The notes under the pieces are model-generated. The model had not been told where the DNA came from. It searched no databases and saw only the letters and a program-made list of their open reading frames with translations. A stretch of DNA of 64,000 nucleotides from Coriobacteriia bacterium (GTDB taxonomy: Bacteria > Actinomycetota > Coriobacteriia > Anaerosomatales > SLCP01), in assembly GCA_007121015.1 (NCBI GenBank), contig SKMN01000025.1:1-64000 (forward strand). The letters run 5' to 3'. Numbering within the stretch: position 1 is the stretch's first letter; every line of letters starts with the position of its first letter. Made by a program: the position numbers and the translations under genes. Of the stretch, positions 34,225-42,858 are shown piece after piece.

Positions 34225-35796
34225 GTGCCTGGCCCAAGGATCACCGTCCCGGAGGGTCACGGCGAGGTCGTGTCGCACCCGCCGCTCGACCAGTGGGCCG
34301 ACCGTGCCCGCGAGAACGCCGCTGCCGTGCGATCGTGGGACTTCTGCGTCGCTGGACGCCCTGTCGGAGACGTGCGGCGCGCATGTCGTGCCGAGTCGCT
34401 GCGACTCGCTTGCGACTACACGTCCAGCCTCGGACTCGCGCCGACCGCGCCGACCGAAGATGACGCGCCTGTCATCGTCACCGGTCACCAGCCGGAGCTG
34501 TTCCATCCCGGCATCTGGGCGAAGTACTTCATGGTGCAGCGGGTGTGCGAGGAGGTGGACGGACATGGCATCGGCCTCGTGGTCGACAGCGAGGTCTTCG
34601 GCTCGGTGTCGGCGGCCGTGCCGTGTGACGCGGGGCAGGTCGGGCGGTGCGTCATCCGGCTAGCCGGCGGCGACGGAGAGACGTGCTACGGGCGCGCGCC
34701 CGCGCCCGATCCGCGCGCTGTGGAAGCGTTCTGCGAGGCCGCGGCGGCGGCCATCGGACCGCTGAACGCGCCTGCTCTCGAACGTAACCTGGACGGGTTC
34801 TGCGAGGCGCTCCGGATCGCGTCCGCCGTGGGCGGCGACGTCGCGCGCCTCGTCACAGGGGCACGTAGGCGTTACGAGGGGGCCCTCACCGACTACCGCG
34901 ACTTGTCCGTGCTGCAGCTTGCCGAGACCGCTTCGTACCGCGCGTTCGTCGCCGACATCATCGGCGCGTCCCGTCGATTCGCCGAATGCTACAACGGCGA
35001 GCTCGCATCGTACCGCGCTGCGCGTTCGGTGCGCTCCGACGCGCAGCCGTTCCCCGATCTCGGTGTCACCGCCGACGCCACGGAACTGCCGTTCTGGCTC
35101 ATCGGCAAGGAAGGCACGCGCGCACGTCCGTTCGTACGCGAGGAGCCCGGGGGGATGTCCCTTTCGGCCGGAGAGGTGACCGAACGTATTCCCGCCGACC
35201 CGGCCGCACTCGTCGAGCAACTCGCCGGCGCGCGCGTCGTCCTCGCTCCGCGCGCCCTGACCCTCACGCTGTTCGCACGGACGTTCCTCGCGGACCTGTT
35301 CGTCCACGGCGTGGGCGGCTCCCGGTACGATGAGGTGACCGAGGGTGTCGCTCGCGCCTTCTGGGGGATCGACCTGCCGCCGTTCGCCGCGGTGTCTCTC
35401 ACGATGCAGCCGCCGCTCGACGCGCTACCGGTGAGCGCCGAGGATGTGGCAGAGCTCGACCGGACGCTGAAGCGGCTCGAGCACAACCCCGATGAGTTCC
35501 TCGATGATGTCGAGTTCGCCGATGCCGGCCAGGAGGCGATCGCCCGCGGACTGGCGGCCACCAAGAGCGACCTCGTTGGGGAGATACAGCGAGAGGGAGC
35601 GGATCGCAAGGAGCTCGGCATGCGGATCAGGGACATCAACGCCAAGCTCGCGGAGGTCGTCGAACCCGTCGCGGCCGAGGTCGAATCAGAGCGCAGGCAC
35701 CTCGTCTCGCAGCTCGAGACCTCCGCCGTCCTTACCGACAGGCGATACCCGCTGTGCTTCTGGAGTCCCGAGGAGGTCGCCGACAAGCTTCGGTGA
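34225..35796 (+). CDS. BshC-like protein (putative cysteine-adding enzyme of low-molecular-weight thiol synthesis)
   Basis: The 523-aa protein resembles the BshC family in overall length, in the N-terminal VTGHQPELFHPGIWAKYF stretch (compare the VTGQQ motif region of BshC), and in a C-terminal predicted coiled coil (DRTLKRL... to ESERRHLVSQLET). Its placement right after a PIG-L deacetylase supports a BshB-BshC pair. The match is partial and the gene is divergent, so the product, perhaps a cysteinyl-glucosamine thiol, is inference. GTG 34225 follows AGGGAGG. The downstream gene is a ferredoxin with its own ribosome site. Confidence 0.6.
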   Translation: MPGPRITVPEGHGEVVSHPPLDQWADRARENAAAVRSWDFCVAGRPVGDVRRACRAESLRLACDYTSSLGLAPTAPTEDDAPVIVTGHQPELFHPGIWAKYFMVQRVCEEVDGHGIGLVVDSEVFGSVSAAVPCDAGQVGRCVIRLAGGDGETCYGRAPAPDPRAVEAFCEAAAAAIGPLNAPALERNLDGFCEALRIASAVGGDVARLVTGARRRYEGALTDYRDLSVLQLAETASYRAFVADIIGASRRFAECYNGELASYRAARSVRSDAQPFPDLGVTADATELPFWLIGKEGTRARPFVREEPGGMSLSAGEVTERIPADPAALVEQLAGARVVLAPRALTLTLFARTFLADLFVHGVGGSRYDEVTEGVARAFWGIDLPPFAAVSLTMQPPLDALPVSAEDVAELDRTLKRLEHNPDEFLDDVEFADAGQEAIARGLAATKSDLVGEIQREGADRKELGMRIRDINAKLAEVVEPVAAEVESERRHLVSQLETSAVLTDRRYPLCFWSPEEVADKLR

Positions 35797-35863
35797 ACCC
35801 CTGCGTGTTATCATACTCCGACGTTTTGGAGTCACGTCCGTTTCGGAGAAAGGACATCCGGCT

Positions 35864-36037
35864 ATGGCTCTCCCCGTCGTCGACAAGGACCTGTGCACCG
35901 CATGCGGCATCTGCGTGGACGAATGTCCGCAGAGCTGCTACGACCTCGAGGACGTCGCCGTCCTGGCTCGTCCCGCAGACTGTACCGAGTGTGGCATCTG
36001 CGTGGACGTCTGCCCGAGCGAAGCGATCTCGATGTAG
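35864..36037 (+). CDS. 2[4Fe-4S] ferredoxin
   Basis: The 57-residue clostridial-type ferredoxin has two cluster motifs, CTACGICVDECP and CTECGICVDVCP, the second with the usual trailing Pro. It is a low-potential cytosolic electron carrier and a plausible partner for Rnf. The start is ATG 35864 with GGAGAAAGGA upstream; the long ORF-track frame before it overlaps the BshC-like gene in another frame. A strong terminator follows. Confidence 0.92.
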   Translation: MALPVVDKDLCTACGICVDECPQSCYDLEDVAVLARPADCTECGICVDVCPSEAISM

Positions 36038-36057
36038 TTTCGGCACAGTGACCGAGT

Positions 36058-36086
36058 GCAGGGGTCGGCCTCGGGCCGGCCCCTGC
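36058..36086 (+). terminator. Terminator after the ferredoxin gene
   Basis: A 13-bp stem GCAGGGGTCGGCC/GGCCGGCCCCTGC (one T-G wobble) with a 3-nt loop lies 20 nt after the stop. It is followed by GCCGTTTCC. It lies between convergent genes and may act both ways. Confidence 0.75.
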
Positions 36087-36131
36087 GCCGTTTCCGGCGA
36101 GTGGGTCTTCCGGCGCTCACCCCCGCGTCGG

Positions 36132-36887
36132 TCAACCGCGCGGACCCATGCGGTCCTCGACGTAGAGCCTCGGCTCTTCACCGCGGAGCAAGCCCACGAA
36201 CCGCCGGTGATGGCGCAGGTACACGAGGCCGCCTAGGATGAAGACGAACACCACGTCGGGCTGGCCGGTGACGAGTGCATAGACCGGGAGCACGATCGTC
36301 GCGGCGACCTGTCCGGCCATCATGTAGCGCGTGACCGCGATGACGAGCAGACCGACGACGAGCACGATGAGGAAGTAGCGCCAATCGTAGGCGAGCAGCG
36401 CCCCGCCTCCCGTCGCCAGCCCCTTGCCTCCGAGCACGCGCTTCTTGGTGAGGCTCAGCCACAGCGAGTAGTTGTGCCCGATGACCGAGCCGAGCACGAC
36501 CGCTCGCGGGCCGATGAAGGCGGCGCCCGCCGCCGAGGCGGCCGAACCACTCCATGCGGCGCCTCCGGCCGGCAGCATGGGATCGACGAGCATGGCGGGT
36601 ATCGTCGTGGCAGCCAGCGTCGGCAGGAATCCTTTCAGTGCGTCGGCGAGCATCGCGACGGTGAACCACACCCACGAACCGGTGGTCCGCCTCACGTTCA
36701 TGGCACCCACGTTGCCGGTCCCATGTTCGGTGATGTCCTCGCCGGTGAGCGCGCGCACGATGATGTAGGAGAAGGGGATCGAGCCGATCAGGTAGGCGCC
36801 GAGGAACATGGCCGCGATCGGCCACAAGAGGTCGAGGAGGCGCTCCGACCCGGCTGCGGCGAGGAGGGATGCGAACGACGCGCTCAC
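36132..36887 (-). CDS. plsY: Glycerol-3-phosphate acyltransferase PlsY
   Basis: This integral membrane enzyme uses acyl-phosphate to acylate glycerol-3-phosphate, the first step of phospholipid synthesis. The three PlsY motifs are present in order: GSIPFSYIIVR, HGTGNVGAMNVRRTTG, and GHNYSLWLS...GGKGLATGGG. At 251 aa it is longer than the usual ~200, with an Ala/Gly-rich insert between motifs 2 and 3. The start is GTG 36887, overlapping the lipid kinase stop (GTGA), so the two are translationally coupled. Multiple hydrophobic segments are visible. Confidence 0.88.
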   Translation of the reverse strand: MSASFASLLAAAGSERLLDLLWPIAAMFLGAYLIGSIPFSYIIVRALTGEDITEHGTGNVGAMNVRRTTGSWVWFTVAMLADALKGFLPTLAATTIPAMLVDPMLPAGGAAWSGSAASAAGAAFIGPRAVVLGSVIGHNYSLWLSLTKKRVLGGKGLATGGGALLAYDWRYFLIVLVVGLLVIAVTRYMMAGQVAATIVLPVYALVTGQPDVVFVFILGGLVYLRHHRRFVGLLRGEEPRLYVEDRMGPRG

Positions 36888-37795
36888 GAGGACCACCTCT
36901 CCGGCACGATGACTTCCACACCGAGCGGCTCGATGTGTACGTCGTAGACGGTCGTGACCATGACCTCGCCGTCCGCCTGTGCCTCTATCGGCGATTCGGA
37001 TTCGAGTCGCAGTGATGTCCGGTGCGACAAGGATACCGGACGCATCCACGTGTGACGGCCGAAGACCACGAAGGGCAGGCGCCACAGGGCTCCCGCAAGC
37101 CCGACCCGGTCGATGATGCATACGTCGAAGACGCCGTCATCGCCCACCGAGGAAGGGGTGATCTTGAATCCGCCCCCGTACGTGGGACCGTTGGTGATCG
37201 CGACGAGGAGGAGCTCCCGCTCCAAGGTGGGGCCTCCGTCGAGCGACAGCCTGACGCGGTGTGCGTGGAACTGGCGGAAGAGGACGTACATGAGGGCCCT
37301 GAAGTAGAGCGGAAGGCCCGACCAACCGGTGGTCGACTTGATCTCGGCGGCACGCGCCGTCACGCGGGCATCCAGTCCGATGGCGAGCGAGTTGGCGAAG
37401 TACACGCCGTTCACCACTCCGACATCCATCCGCGTCCGGCGACCACAGAGTATCTCGCGAACGGCGCTCGTAAGGTCGGTGGAGATGCCGAGAGTGCGCC
37501 GGTAGTCGTTGCCGGACCCCGTTGGCAGGACGGCGAGCACCGGCCGGTCCTCGGCGGACAGACGCATGATGCCGTTGAGGACCTCGTGGACCGTGCCGTC
37601 ACCGCCCACGGCGACGACCATGTCGTACGATCCGGCTTCGGCCGCCAGTTCTGTAGCGTGACCTGGTCGTTCGGTGAGGACGAGCGAGTAGTCGAGGTGA
37701 TCGTCGATGAGCGAGACGACGAGCGGCACGAGACGTTCGCTGACGCCGTGGCGCGCCGTCGGGTTGACGATGACGAGAGTGCGCCCGTCCACCAC
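36884..37795 (-). CDS. Diacylglycerol kinase-family lipid kinase
   Basis: The 303-aa DagK/YegS-type kinase has IVNPTARHG, the GGDGTVHEVLNG nucleotide motif, LPTGSGNDYRR and a C-terminal domain with DGDGxx-like residues (SVGDDGVFDV). Coupling to PlsY suggests conversion of diacylglycerol back to phosphatidic acid. The start is uncertain: adjacent in-frame GTGs at 37795 and 37792 follow GGGAAGGG, while the ORF-track GTG at 37834 lacks a ribosome site. It is a second lipid kinase in the window, only distantly similar to the one at 2.5 kb. Confidence 0.86.
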   Translation of the reverse strand: MVDGRTLVIVNPTARHGVSERLVPLVVSLIDDHLDYSLVLTERPGHATELAAEAGSYDMVVAVGGDGTVHEVLNGIMRLSAEDRPVLAVLPTGSGNDYRRTLGISTDLTSAVREILCGRRTRMDVGVVNGVYFANSLAIGLDARVTARAAEIKSTTGWSGLPLYFRALMYVLFRQFHAHRVRLSLDGGPTLERELLLVAITNGPTYGGGFKITPSSVGDDGVFDVCIIDRVGLAGALWRLPFVVFGRHTWMRPVSLSHRTSLRLESESPIEAQADGEVMVTTVYDVHIEPLGVEVIVPERWSS

Positions 37796-37882
37796 GTTCC
37801 CTTCCCGCGAACAGGAACGGGCGTGCTGGTTCACCGCCCGCTCGGTGTGCTAGAGTTCGATACCGCGCCGCGTTCGGCGACT

Positions 37883-37958
37883 GCCCTCGTAGCTCAGTGG
37901 ATAGAGCGTCTGCCTCCGGAGCAGGAAGTCACAGGTTCGAATCCTGTCGAGGGCACCA
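37883..37958 (+). tRNA. tRNA-Arg (CCG)
   Basis: The cloverleaf is complete: acceptor GCCCTCG/CGAGGGC, D-arm AGCTCAGTGGATAGAGC, anticodon loop CTCCGGA with anticodon CCG, T-arm ACAGGTTCGAATCCTGT, encoded CCA. It reads the CGG arginine codon. It is transcribed away from the divergent lipid kinase gene. Confidence 0.95.
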
Positions 37959-37994
37959 CTCACTCTCTTGCGGCCCGACCGGTGTCGAGCCGTA

Positions 37995-38036
37995 GCGATG
38001 CCGGGACGCAGGGCAACCCCCGCGTCCCGGCATCGC
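37995..38036. terminator. Bidirectional terminator between tRNA-Arg and the EF-G paralogue
   Basis: A perfect 15-bp inverted repeat GCGATGCCGGGACGC/GCGTCCCGGCATCGC with a 12-nt loop lies between the convergent tRNA and EF-G-like genes and ends 2 nt before the latter's stop codon, so it can end both transcripts. Confidence 0.8.
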
Positions 38037-38038
38037 GA

Positions 38039-40105
38039 TTACGACGACTCTTTCTCCGCTTTCGCCTGTTCGATGACCTTAGGCGCAAGGTCCCCGGGGA
38101 CCTGCTCGTACCCTTCGATCGCGATCGAATAGGTGCCCGTGCCGCTCGTGATCGAGCGCAGGTGCGGCGAGTAGTGGAGGACCTCGGCGTAGGGGACCTG
38201 CGCGTGGATGCGCTGTCCTCCGTCGGAGGTGTCCATGCCGAGGATCCGGCCACGCATGGAGCTGATGTCGCCCATGACCGCTCCGGCGTACTCGTCCGGG
38301 ACGTCGATCTCGAGCGTGGCGATCGGCTCCAGCAGCACTGGATCGGCCTTCTCGGTCGCCGCGCGGAACGCGATCCGGGCCGCGGTCTTGAACGCGATCT
38401 CCGAGCTGTCGACCGAGTGGTACGAGCCGTCGTAGACCGCCACCTTGACGTCGACCACGGGATACCCGGCCAGCACGCCTTGGGCCATCGTCTCCTGGAC
38501 ACCCTTGTCGACCGCGGGGATGAACTGCCGAGGGATCCGTCCGCCGACGATCTCGTCGGCGAACTCGTAACCCTTGCCAGGGTTGGGCTCGATGCGCAGC
38601 CAGCAGTCGCCGAACTGGCCCGAACCGCCCGTCTGCTTCTTGTGTCTCCCCTGCGCCTCTGCGGTCTTGCGGATCGTCTCGCGGTAGGGGATGCGCAGGT
38701 CGATCGTCTCCGCCTCGGCGTGGTAACGGTCCCGCAGACGTGAGATCGCGATATCGATCTGGACGTCCCCGAGACCGCCGAGCACCGTCTGGTTGGTCTC
38801 CTCGTCTCGAGTGAGACGGAGCGTGGGCTCCTCTTCGACCAGCTTGTTCAGTGCGACGCCGAGCTTGTCCTCGTCGGCCTTGGTCTTCGCCTGGATGGCG
38901 ACGGGGTAGAGAGGCTCGGGGAACGGCATAGGGGAGAAGGTGATGGAACCGTCGGCGGAGAGCGTGTCGCCGGTGAGCGTCTCGCCCAGCTTCGAGAGAA
39001 CGGCGATGTCGCCGGCGGGCGCTCCGTCGACGTCGCTCGTCTCTTTGCCCACCATCGTGAGCACATGACCGACGCGCTCCTTCTTGCCGGTACGGCTGTT
39101 GACCAGCTCGGTGTTGGGGGTGAGCGTGCCCGACACCACCTTCACCAGGCTGAGCCGGCCGACGTACGGGTCGGAGACGGTCTTGAACACGAATGCGGAC
39201 ACGTCGCCGTCTGTCGTGATCTCCTGTCCGCCGCCGTCGGCCGTGGGGATCGGACCGTGCGTGGTGGGCTCGGGGAAGAACGAGACGATCTCGTCGAGCA
39301 GGTCTTCGACGCCCTGCAACTTCGTCGCTGACGTGATGAAGGTGGGGATGAAGATGCCCTGCGCGATCGCCTTGTCGAGCAGGACCTCGAGCTCCTCTTG
39401 GGAGAGCGGCTCGCCTTCGAGCAGGTACTTCTCCATGAGGTCGTCGTCGGCCTCCGCGACCAGCTCGGTGAGCTTGTCCCGCGCCTTCTCCGCTGCCGAG
39501 GTGAACTCCTCGGGGATGTCGCCGACCTCCTCATGGTCACCTTCGTGGTGGTACGCCTTCATGCGGATGACGTCGATGACGCCCCGGAACGAGGCCTCTG
39601 CGCCCATCGGCACCTGGACTGCCCCGATGCGGTGACCGTAGCGCTCCTCGAGTGCGGCCATCGTGGCGTCGAAATCCGCGTTCTCCTTGTCGAGACGGTT
39701 GATGAGGATGGCGCGGGCGACCCCCATCTCGCCGGCGAGCTTCCAGAGCCGGTCGGTCTGGACCTGTGGGCCCGACACGGCGTCGACCACGAACAGCGCC
39801 ATCTCTGCAGCGGCGAGTCCTGCGATCGCGTCACCGATGAAATCGGCATAACCCGGTGTGTCGATGACGTTGATCTTGACGCTCTTGTGGTTCACGGGAG
39901 CAAGCGCGAGGTTCACGGAGTTCTTGCGCTTGATCTCCTCGGGGTCCCAGTCGAGGTTCGAATGACCTTCGTCGACACTGCCGAGGCGGCTCGTGGCGCC
40001 GGCCACGTGGAGCATGGCCTCGGCCAGTGACGTCTTACCTGCTCCGCCGTGTCCGACGAGCACGACGTTACGGACCTTGTCGGTGGTAGGCGCTCCCAAG
40101 TGCAT
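38039..40105 (-). CDS. Elongation factor G-like GTPase (EF-G2 paralogue)
   Basis: The 688-aa translational GTPase has all EF-G domains: G1 in GHGGAGKTSL, G3 as DTPGYADF, G4 as NRLDKENAD, a domain IV with GGRIPRQFIPAVDKG, and domain V RILGMD. The G1 loop differs from canonical EF-G (AHIDAGKTT), so it belongs to the EF-G2/EF-G-like group rather than the housekeeping translocase; that group's role is poorly defined. The first ATG (40105) is only 2 nt from AAGGAGG, so TTG 40099, 8 nt from it, is the more likely start, giving MGAPTTDK. The upstream region is shared with the divergent cyclophilin gene. Confidence 0.88.
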   Translation of the reverse strand: MHLGAPTTDKVRNVVLVGHGGAGKTSLAEAMLHVAGATSRLGSVDEGHSNLDWDPEEIKRKNSVNLALAPVNHKSVKINVIDTPGYADFIGDAIAGLAAAEMALFVVDAVSGPQVQTDRLWKLAGEMGVARAILINRLDKENADFDATMAALEERYGHRIGAVQVPMGAEASFRGVIDVIRMKAYHHEGDHEEVGDIPEEFTSAAEKARDKLTELVAEADDDLMEKYLLEGEPLSQEELEVLLDKAIAQGIFIPTFITSATKLQGVEDLLDEIVSFFPEPTTHGPIPTADGGGQEITTDGDVSAFVFKTVSDPYVGRLSLVKVVSGTLTPNTELVNSRTGKKERVGHVLTMVGKETSDVDGAPAGDIAVLSKLGETLTGDTLSADGSITFSPMPFPEPLYPVAIQAKTKADEDKLGVALNKLVEEEPTLRLTRDEETNQTVLGGLGDVQIDIAISRLRDRYHAEAETIDLRIPYRETIRKTAEAQGRHKKQTGGSGQFGDCWLRIEPNPGKGYEFADEIVGGRIPRQFIPAVDKGVQETMAQGVLAGYPVVDVKVAVYDGSYHSVDSSEIAFKTAARIAFRAATEKADPVLLEPIATLEIDVPDEYAGAVMGDISSMRGRILGMDTSDGGQRIHAQVPYAEVLHYSPHLRSITSGTGTYSIAIEGYEQVPGDLAPKVIEQAKAEKESS

Positions 40106-40223
40106 CTCCTCCTTGATCGGTCGCGTCGCGGAACGAGAACCCTGGTGCCATCACCGTGCATGGTGCGCACGGGTGCATCCCGTCCAGACAGCATACTCCT
40201 TTCTCGCTTCTCGGCCACCCTGA

Positions 40224-40229
40224 TAGAAT
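40224..40229 (+). promoter_or_regulatory. Possible -10 box for the cyclophilin gene
   Basis: TAGAAT lies 68 nt before the chosen start in an AT-richer patch of the divergent spacer. The -35 position is poor, so support is limited to the hexamer. Confidence 0.35.
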
Positions 40230-40296
40230 GATAAACCGTGTTCGGGATCGTTCCCGGCACGCGCCCGCGATCGCACTGGGAAGGACGTCACGTACG

Positions 40297-40950
40297 ATGC
40301 GTATCTCACGTACCACGGTGTCATCACTCGTTCTCTCCGCCGTACTGCTCTCGGCGGTACTGCTCGTCCAGGGATGTTCGGCCGCCGAGCGGTCTGTTCC
40401 CCCGCCCACCACGCCGGCCGAGTCCAAGTCAGGTATCGAGCCCGTTCCGCCCACGCCCGAGGAGGAAGCTTTGTACACGCCCGAGTACGAGCCCACTGGT
40501 GACGAAGTAGCCGTCATCACGACGCCCAAGGGCGTCATCAAGTTCGAGTTCTACTTCGAAGATGCACCCAACCACGTGGCTGCGTTCATCGAGCGTGCCG
40601 ATGAGGGCTTCTACGACGGCACCAAGTTCCACCGGGTCGAGCCCGGGTTCGTCATCCAGGGCGGCGATCCGCTGTCCCGCACCGACGACCCCATGGTCGG
40701 CACGGGTGGCCCCGGATACCGTCTGGCTGCCGAGTTCAACGACCGTCAACACCTCGAAGGCACGGTGGCGATGGCGCGCTCCGCCGACCCGAACTCGGCG
40801 GGTTCACAGTTCTACATCTGCCTCGGGCCGCAGCCGCGCCTCGACGGCGAGTACACCGTGTTCGGCCAGGTGGTCGAGGGCCTCGACGTCGTGAAATCGA
40901 TCGCTGTCGGGGATGTCATGGAGAGCGTACGCATAGAGCACGGCGAGTAG
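40297..40950 (+). CDS. Cyclophilin-type peptidyl-prolyl isomerase lipoprotein
   Basis: The 217-aa protein has a signal peptide with lipobox LVQGC (Cys about residue 27), an acidic Pro-rich linker and a cyclophilin domain from about residue 60. The active-site region reads [14 protein letters not shown], followed by [20 protein letters not shown]. It should assist folding of exported proteins outside the membrane. The start is ATG 40297; AAGGA is 11 nt upstream. The TPR gene follows after 11 nt. Confidence 0.9.
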   Translation: MRISRTTVSSLVLSAVLLSAVLLVQGCSAAERSVPPPTTPAESKSGIEPVPPTPEEEALYTPEYEPTGDEVAVITTPKGVIKFEFYFEDAPNHVAAFIERADEGFYDGTKFHRVEPGFVIQGGDPLSRTDDPMVGTGGPGYRLAAEFNDRQHLEGTVAMARSADPNSAGSQFYICLGPQPRLDGEYTVFGQVVEGLDVVKSIAVGDVMESVRIEHGE

Positions 40951-40961
40951 GGCACGGCGAC

Positions 40962-42290
40962 GTGGACGAGGTCCGTTTCCAGGAAGGCAAAGAGGCGTAC
41001 GCCGCCAAAGACTATCGTGCCGCGGTCAAGGCGTTCATCGCTGCGGCCGACGAACACGATGAGGGCAGTGGCGCCGCGTTCCACATGGCCGGTAATGCGC
41101 TGGTCAGGTTGCGGCGGTACGCCGACGCGGTGACCGTCTATCGCCACGCGCTCGCCGACGAAAGCTACGACAAGCACTCGGCGGTCCAGGTCAACCTCGG
41201 CATGGCGTACACCTCTCTCGGCGAGTACGCCGAGGCGGTCGCCGCCTACGAGGCCGCGATCGAAGACCCCGACTACGCCGGGGTCCACCGGGCTTTGCAG
41301 GGCAAGGCCGGAGCGCTCTGCGAGATGGGCGACATCGAGCAGGCGGCCCTGGCGTACCGTCAGGCGGCCCTGGATTCGGACAACCCCGATCCCGGGAAAG
41401 CACTCAACAACCTCGGCCTGTGCTTCATGGCGATGAAGCGCCCGGGGGACGCCATAGAGGCGTACCGTGCCGCGCTCGGGTTCGACTCCTACGCCGGCCG
41501 GGGCAAGGCGCTCGCGAACCTCGGCCTCGCCTACCATGCGCTCGGTCGCTACGAGGAAGCCAAGAAGGCGTTCGACAAAGCAGTGGGGCTCCACGGACAC
41601 GCTCTTTCTGCGGCGGCAGCGAACGCGCTCGCGGAGAGCGAACGCGCGCTGGAGCCGGGGCGCCGCGAGACGATCGAGGGCTGGAGCACCGGCGAGATGC
41701 CGCCGGTCATCGACGAGCCGATCGTGACTCCTGCAGACCTCGGCGACACGGGCGAGTTCATGGCGGTGGGCACCGGAGGCGTCGTCCCCCCGAGCCAAGA
41801 CGAGGTCTCGGCCTTCTTCAGCATGACCGACGAGGAGATGAAGGAGCGCGACCGAGAGGCGCGCCGCGCCGAGCGCATCGTACGCCGTTCCGAGCGTAAC
41901 CCGTGGGCGCTCGTTGGAGGGGTCGTGCTCGTGATCGTCGTACTCGCCGGCGCGTTCGCCGGCGCGTTCGCGGCCGGTCTCGGGTATCCCACGCAGCGGA
42001 TGACGGTGGAGGGCATGCTTGCGGCACGGGCCGAGGGCAGACCGGTGGCGAGGTATTGGGTGGCGGTGCCGACCGCCGACGTCGATCGCGAGATGGCCAA
42101 GCTCCCGCCGATGCAGGAGTTCACCATCGACGAGATCGAACGGTCTCCTCGCACGTCGCGCGTGGCCGTCACGGTGACACCGGAGAGCGGGGCACCCCTC
42201 CACTACGAGATCACGCTGGCCCGCGAGGGCGTGGGCTGGAGAGTGACGGGAGTGGAGAACGACTGGAGATCGACCGGCGGAGGCTCGTAG
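40962..42290 (+). CDS. TPR-repeat protein with one transmembrane segment
   Basis: The 442-aa protein has an N-terminal array of at least five tetratricopeptide-type helix pairs (residues about 1-225; for example AVTVYRHALADESY, AVAAYEAAIEDPDY, GKALNNLGLCFMAMKRPGDAIEAY), a charged linker, one hydrophobic helix near 312-338 (ALVGGVVLVIVVLAGAFAGAF) and a C-terminal ~100-residue domain with no recognised family. Topology is likely cytosolic TPR with the tail outside. GTG 40962 has only a weak ribosome site, and coupling to the cyclophilin gene is likely. Partners are unknown. Confidence 0.78.
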   Translation: MDEVRFQEGKEAYAAKDYRAAVKAFIAAADEHDEGSGAAFHMAGNALVRLRRYADAVTVYRHALADESYDKHSAVQVNLGMAYTSLGEYAEAVAAYEAAIEDPDYAGVHRALQGKAGALCEMGDIEQAALAYRQAALDSDNPDPGKALNNLGLCFMAMKRPGDAIEAYRAALGFDSYAGRGKALANLGLAYHALGRYEEAKKAFDKAVGLHGHALSAAAANALAESERALEPGRRETIEGWSTGEMPPVIDEPIVTPADLGDTGEFMAVGTGGVVPPSQDEVSAFFSMTDEEMKERDREARRAERIVRRSERNPWALVGGVVLVIVVLAGAFAGAFAAGLGYPTQRMTVEGMLAARAEGRPVARYWVAVPTADVDREMAKLPPMQEFTIDEIERSPRTSRVAVTVTPESGAPLHYEITLAREGVGWRVTGVENDWRSTGGGS

Positions 42291-42350
42291 CCTCACCCGC
42301 CGTTGTCCGAGATACTGTCCGGAGCATCGCACACGATCGAAAGGATACAC

Positions 42351-42755
42351 GTGGAGCAGAGTACATACATCATGATCAAGCCGGATGCCGTCGCGCGCGG
42401 GCTCATCGCGCCGATCATCTCGCGCTTCGAGGCCACAGGTCTTTGCATCGACCGTCTCGAACTCGGGATGGTCACCCGCGAACAGGCCGAAGCCAACTAC
42501 GCGGAGCATGAGGGCAAGCCGTTCTACGAGAGTCTCATCGCCTACATCACCTCGGGTCCTGTCGTGAAGATGGTGCTGTCCGGGCCCGAAGCCGTCCTCG
42601 TCTGCCGCAAGCTCATGGGTGCTACCAACCCGCTGGATGCGGCGCCCGGTACGATACGAGGAGATTTCGGCCTGACTATGGAGGCGAACATAGTCCACGG
42701 TTCGGATTCTCCCGAGTCGGCGAAGCGGGAGATCGAGATCTTCTTCGGCGGATAG
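42351..42755 (+). CDS. ndk: Nucleoside diphosphate kinase
   Basis: The 134-aa enzyme transfers the gamma phosphate between nucleoside triphosphates and diphosphates through a phospho-histidine. It opens with YIMIKPDAVARGLI and has the catalytic His in ANIVHGSDS. The length matches the compact bacterial family. The start is GTG 42351, with AAAGGA 5 nt upstream; the upstream ORF-track start is not conserved. A hairpin follows. Confidence 0.95.
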   Translation: MEQSTYIMIKPDAVARGLIAPIISRFEATGLCIDRLELGMVTREQAEANYAEHEGKPFYESLIAYITSGPVVKMVLSGPEAVLVCRKLMGATNPLDAAPGTIRGDFGLTMEANIVHGSDSPESAKREIEIFFGG

Positions 42756-42764
42756 CGCGCACAC

Positions 42765-42790
42765 GGGCCGGTACGAAGACGTACCGGCCC
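42765..42790 (+). terminator. Hairpin after ndk
   Basis: A perfect 10-bp stem GGGCCGGTAC/GTACCGGCCC with a 6-nt loop lies 10 nt after the ndk stop and separates ndk from the hydrogenase operon. No T-run follows. Confidence 0.65.
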
Positions 42791-42858
42791 GACAGCTAGA
42801 TGGACCGGCGCGCCTGGCGCCGGAACCTGGATGCCGTGCCGGCGGTAAGGGGTTGCTC

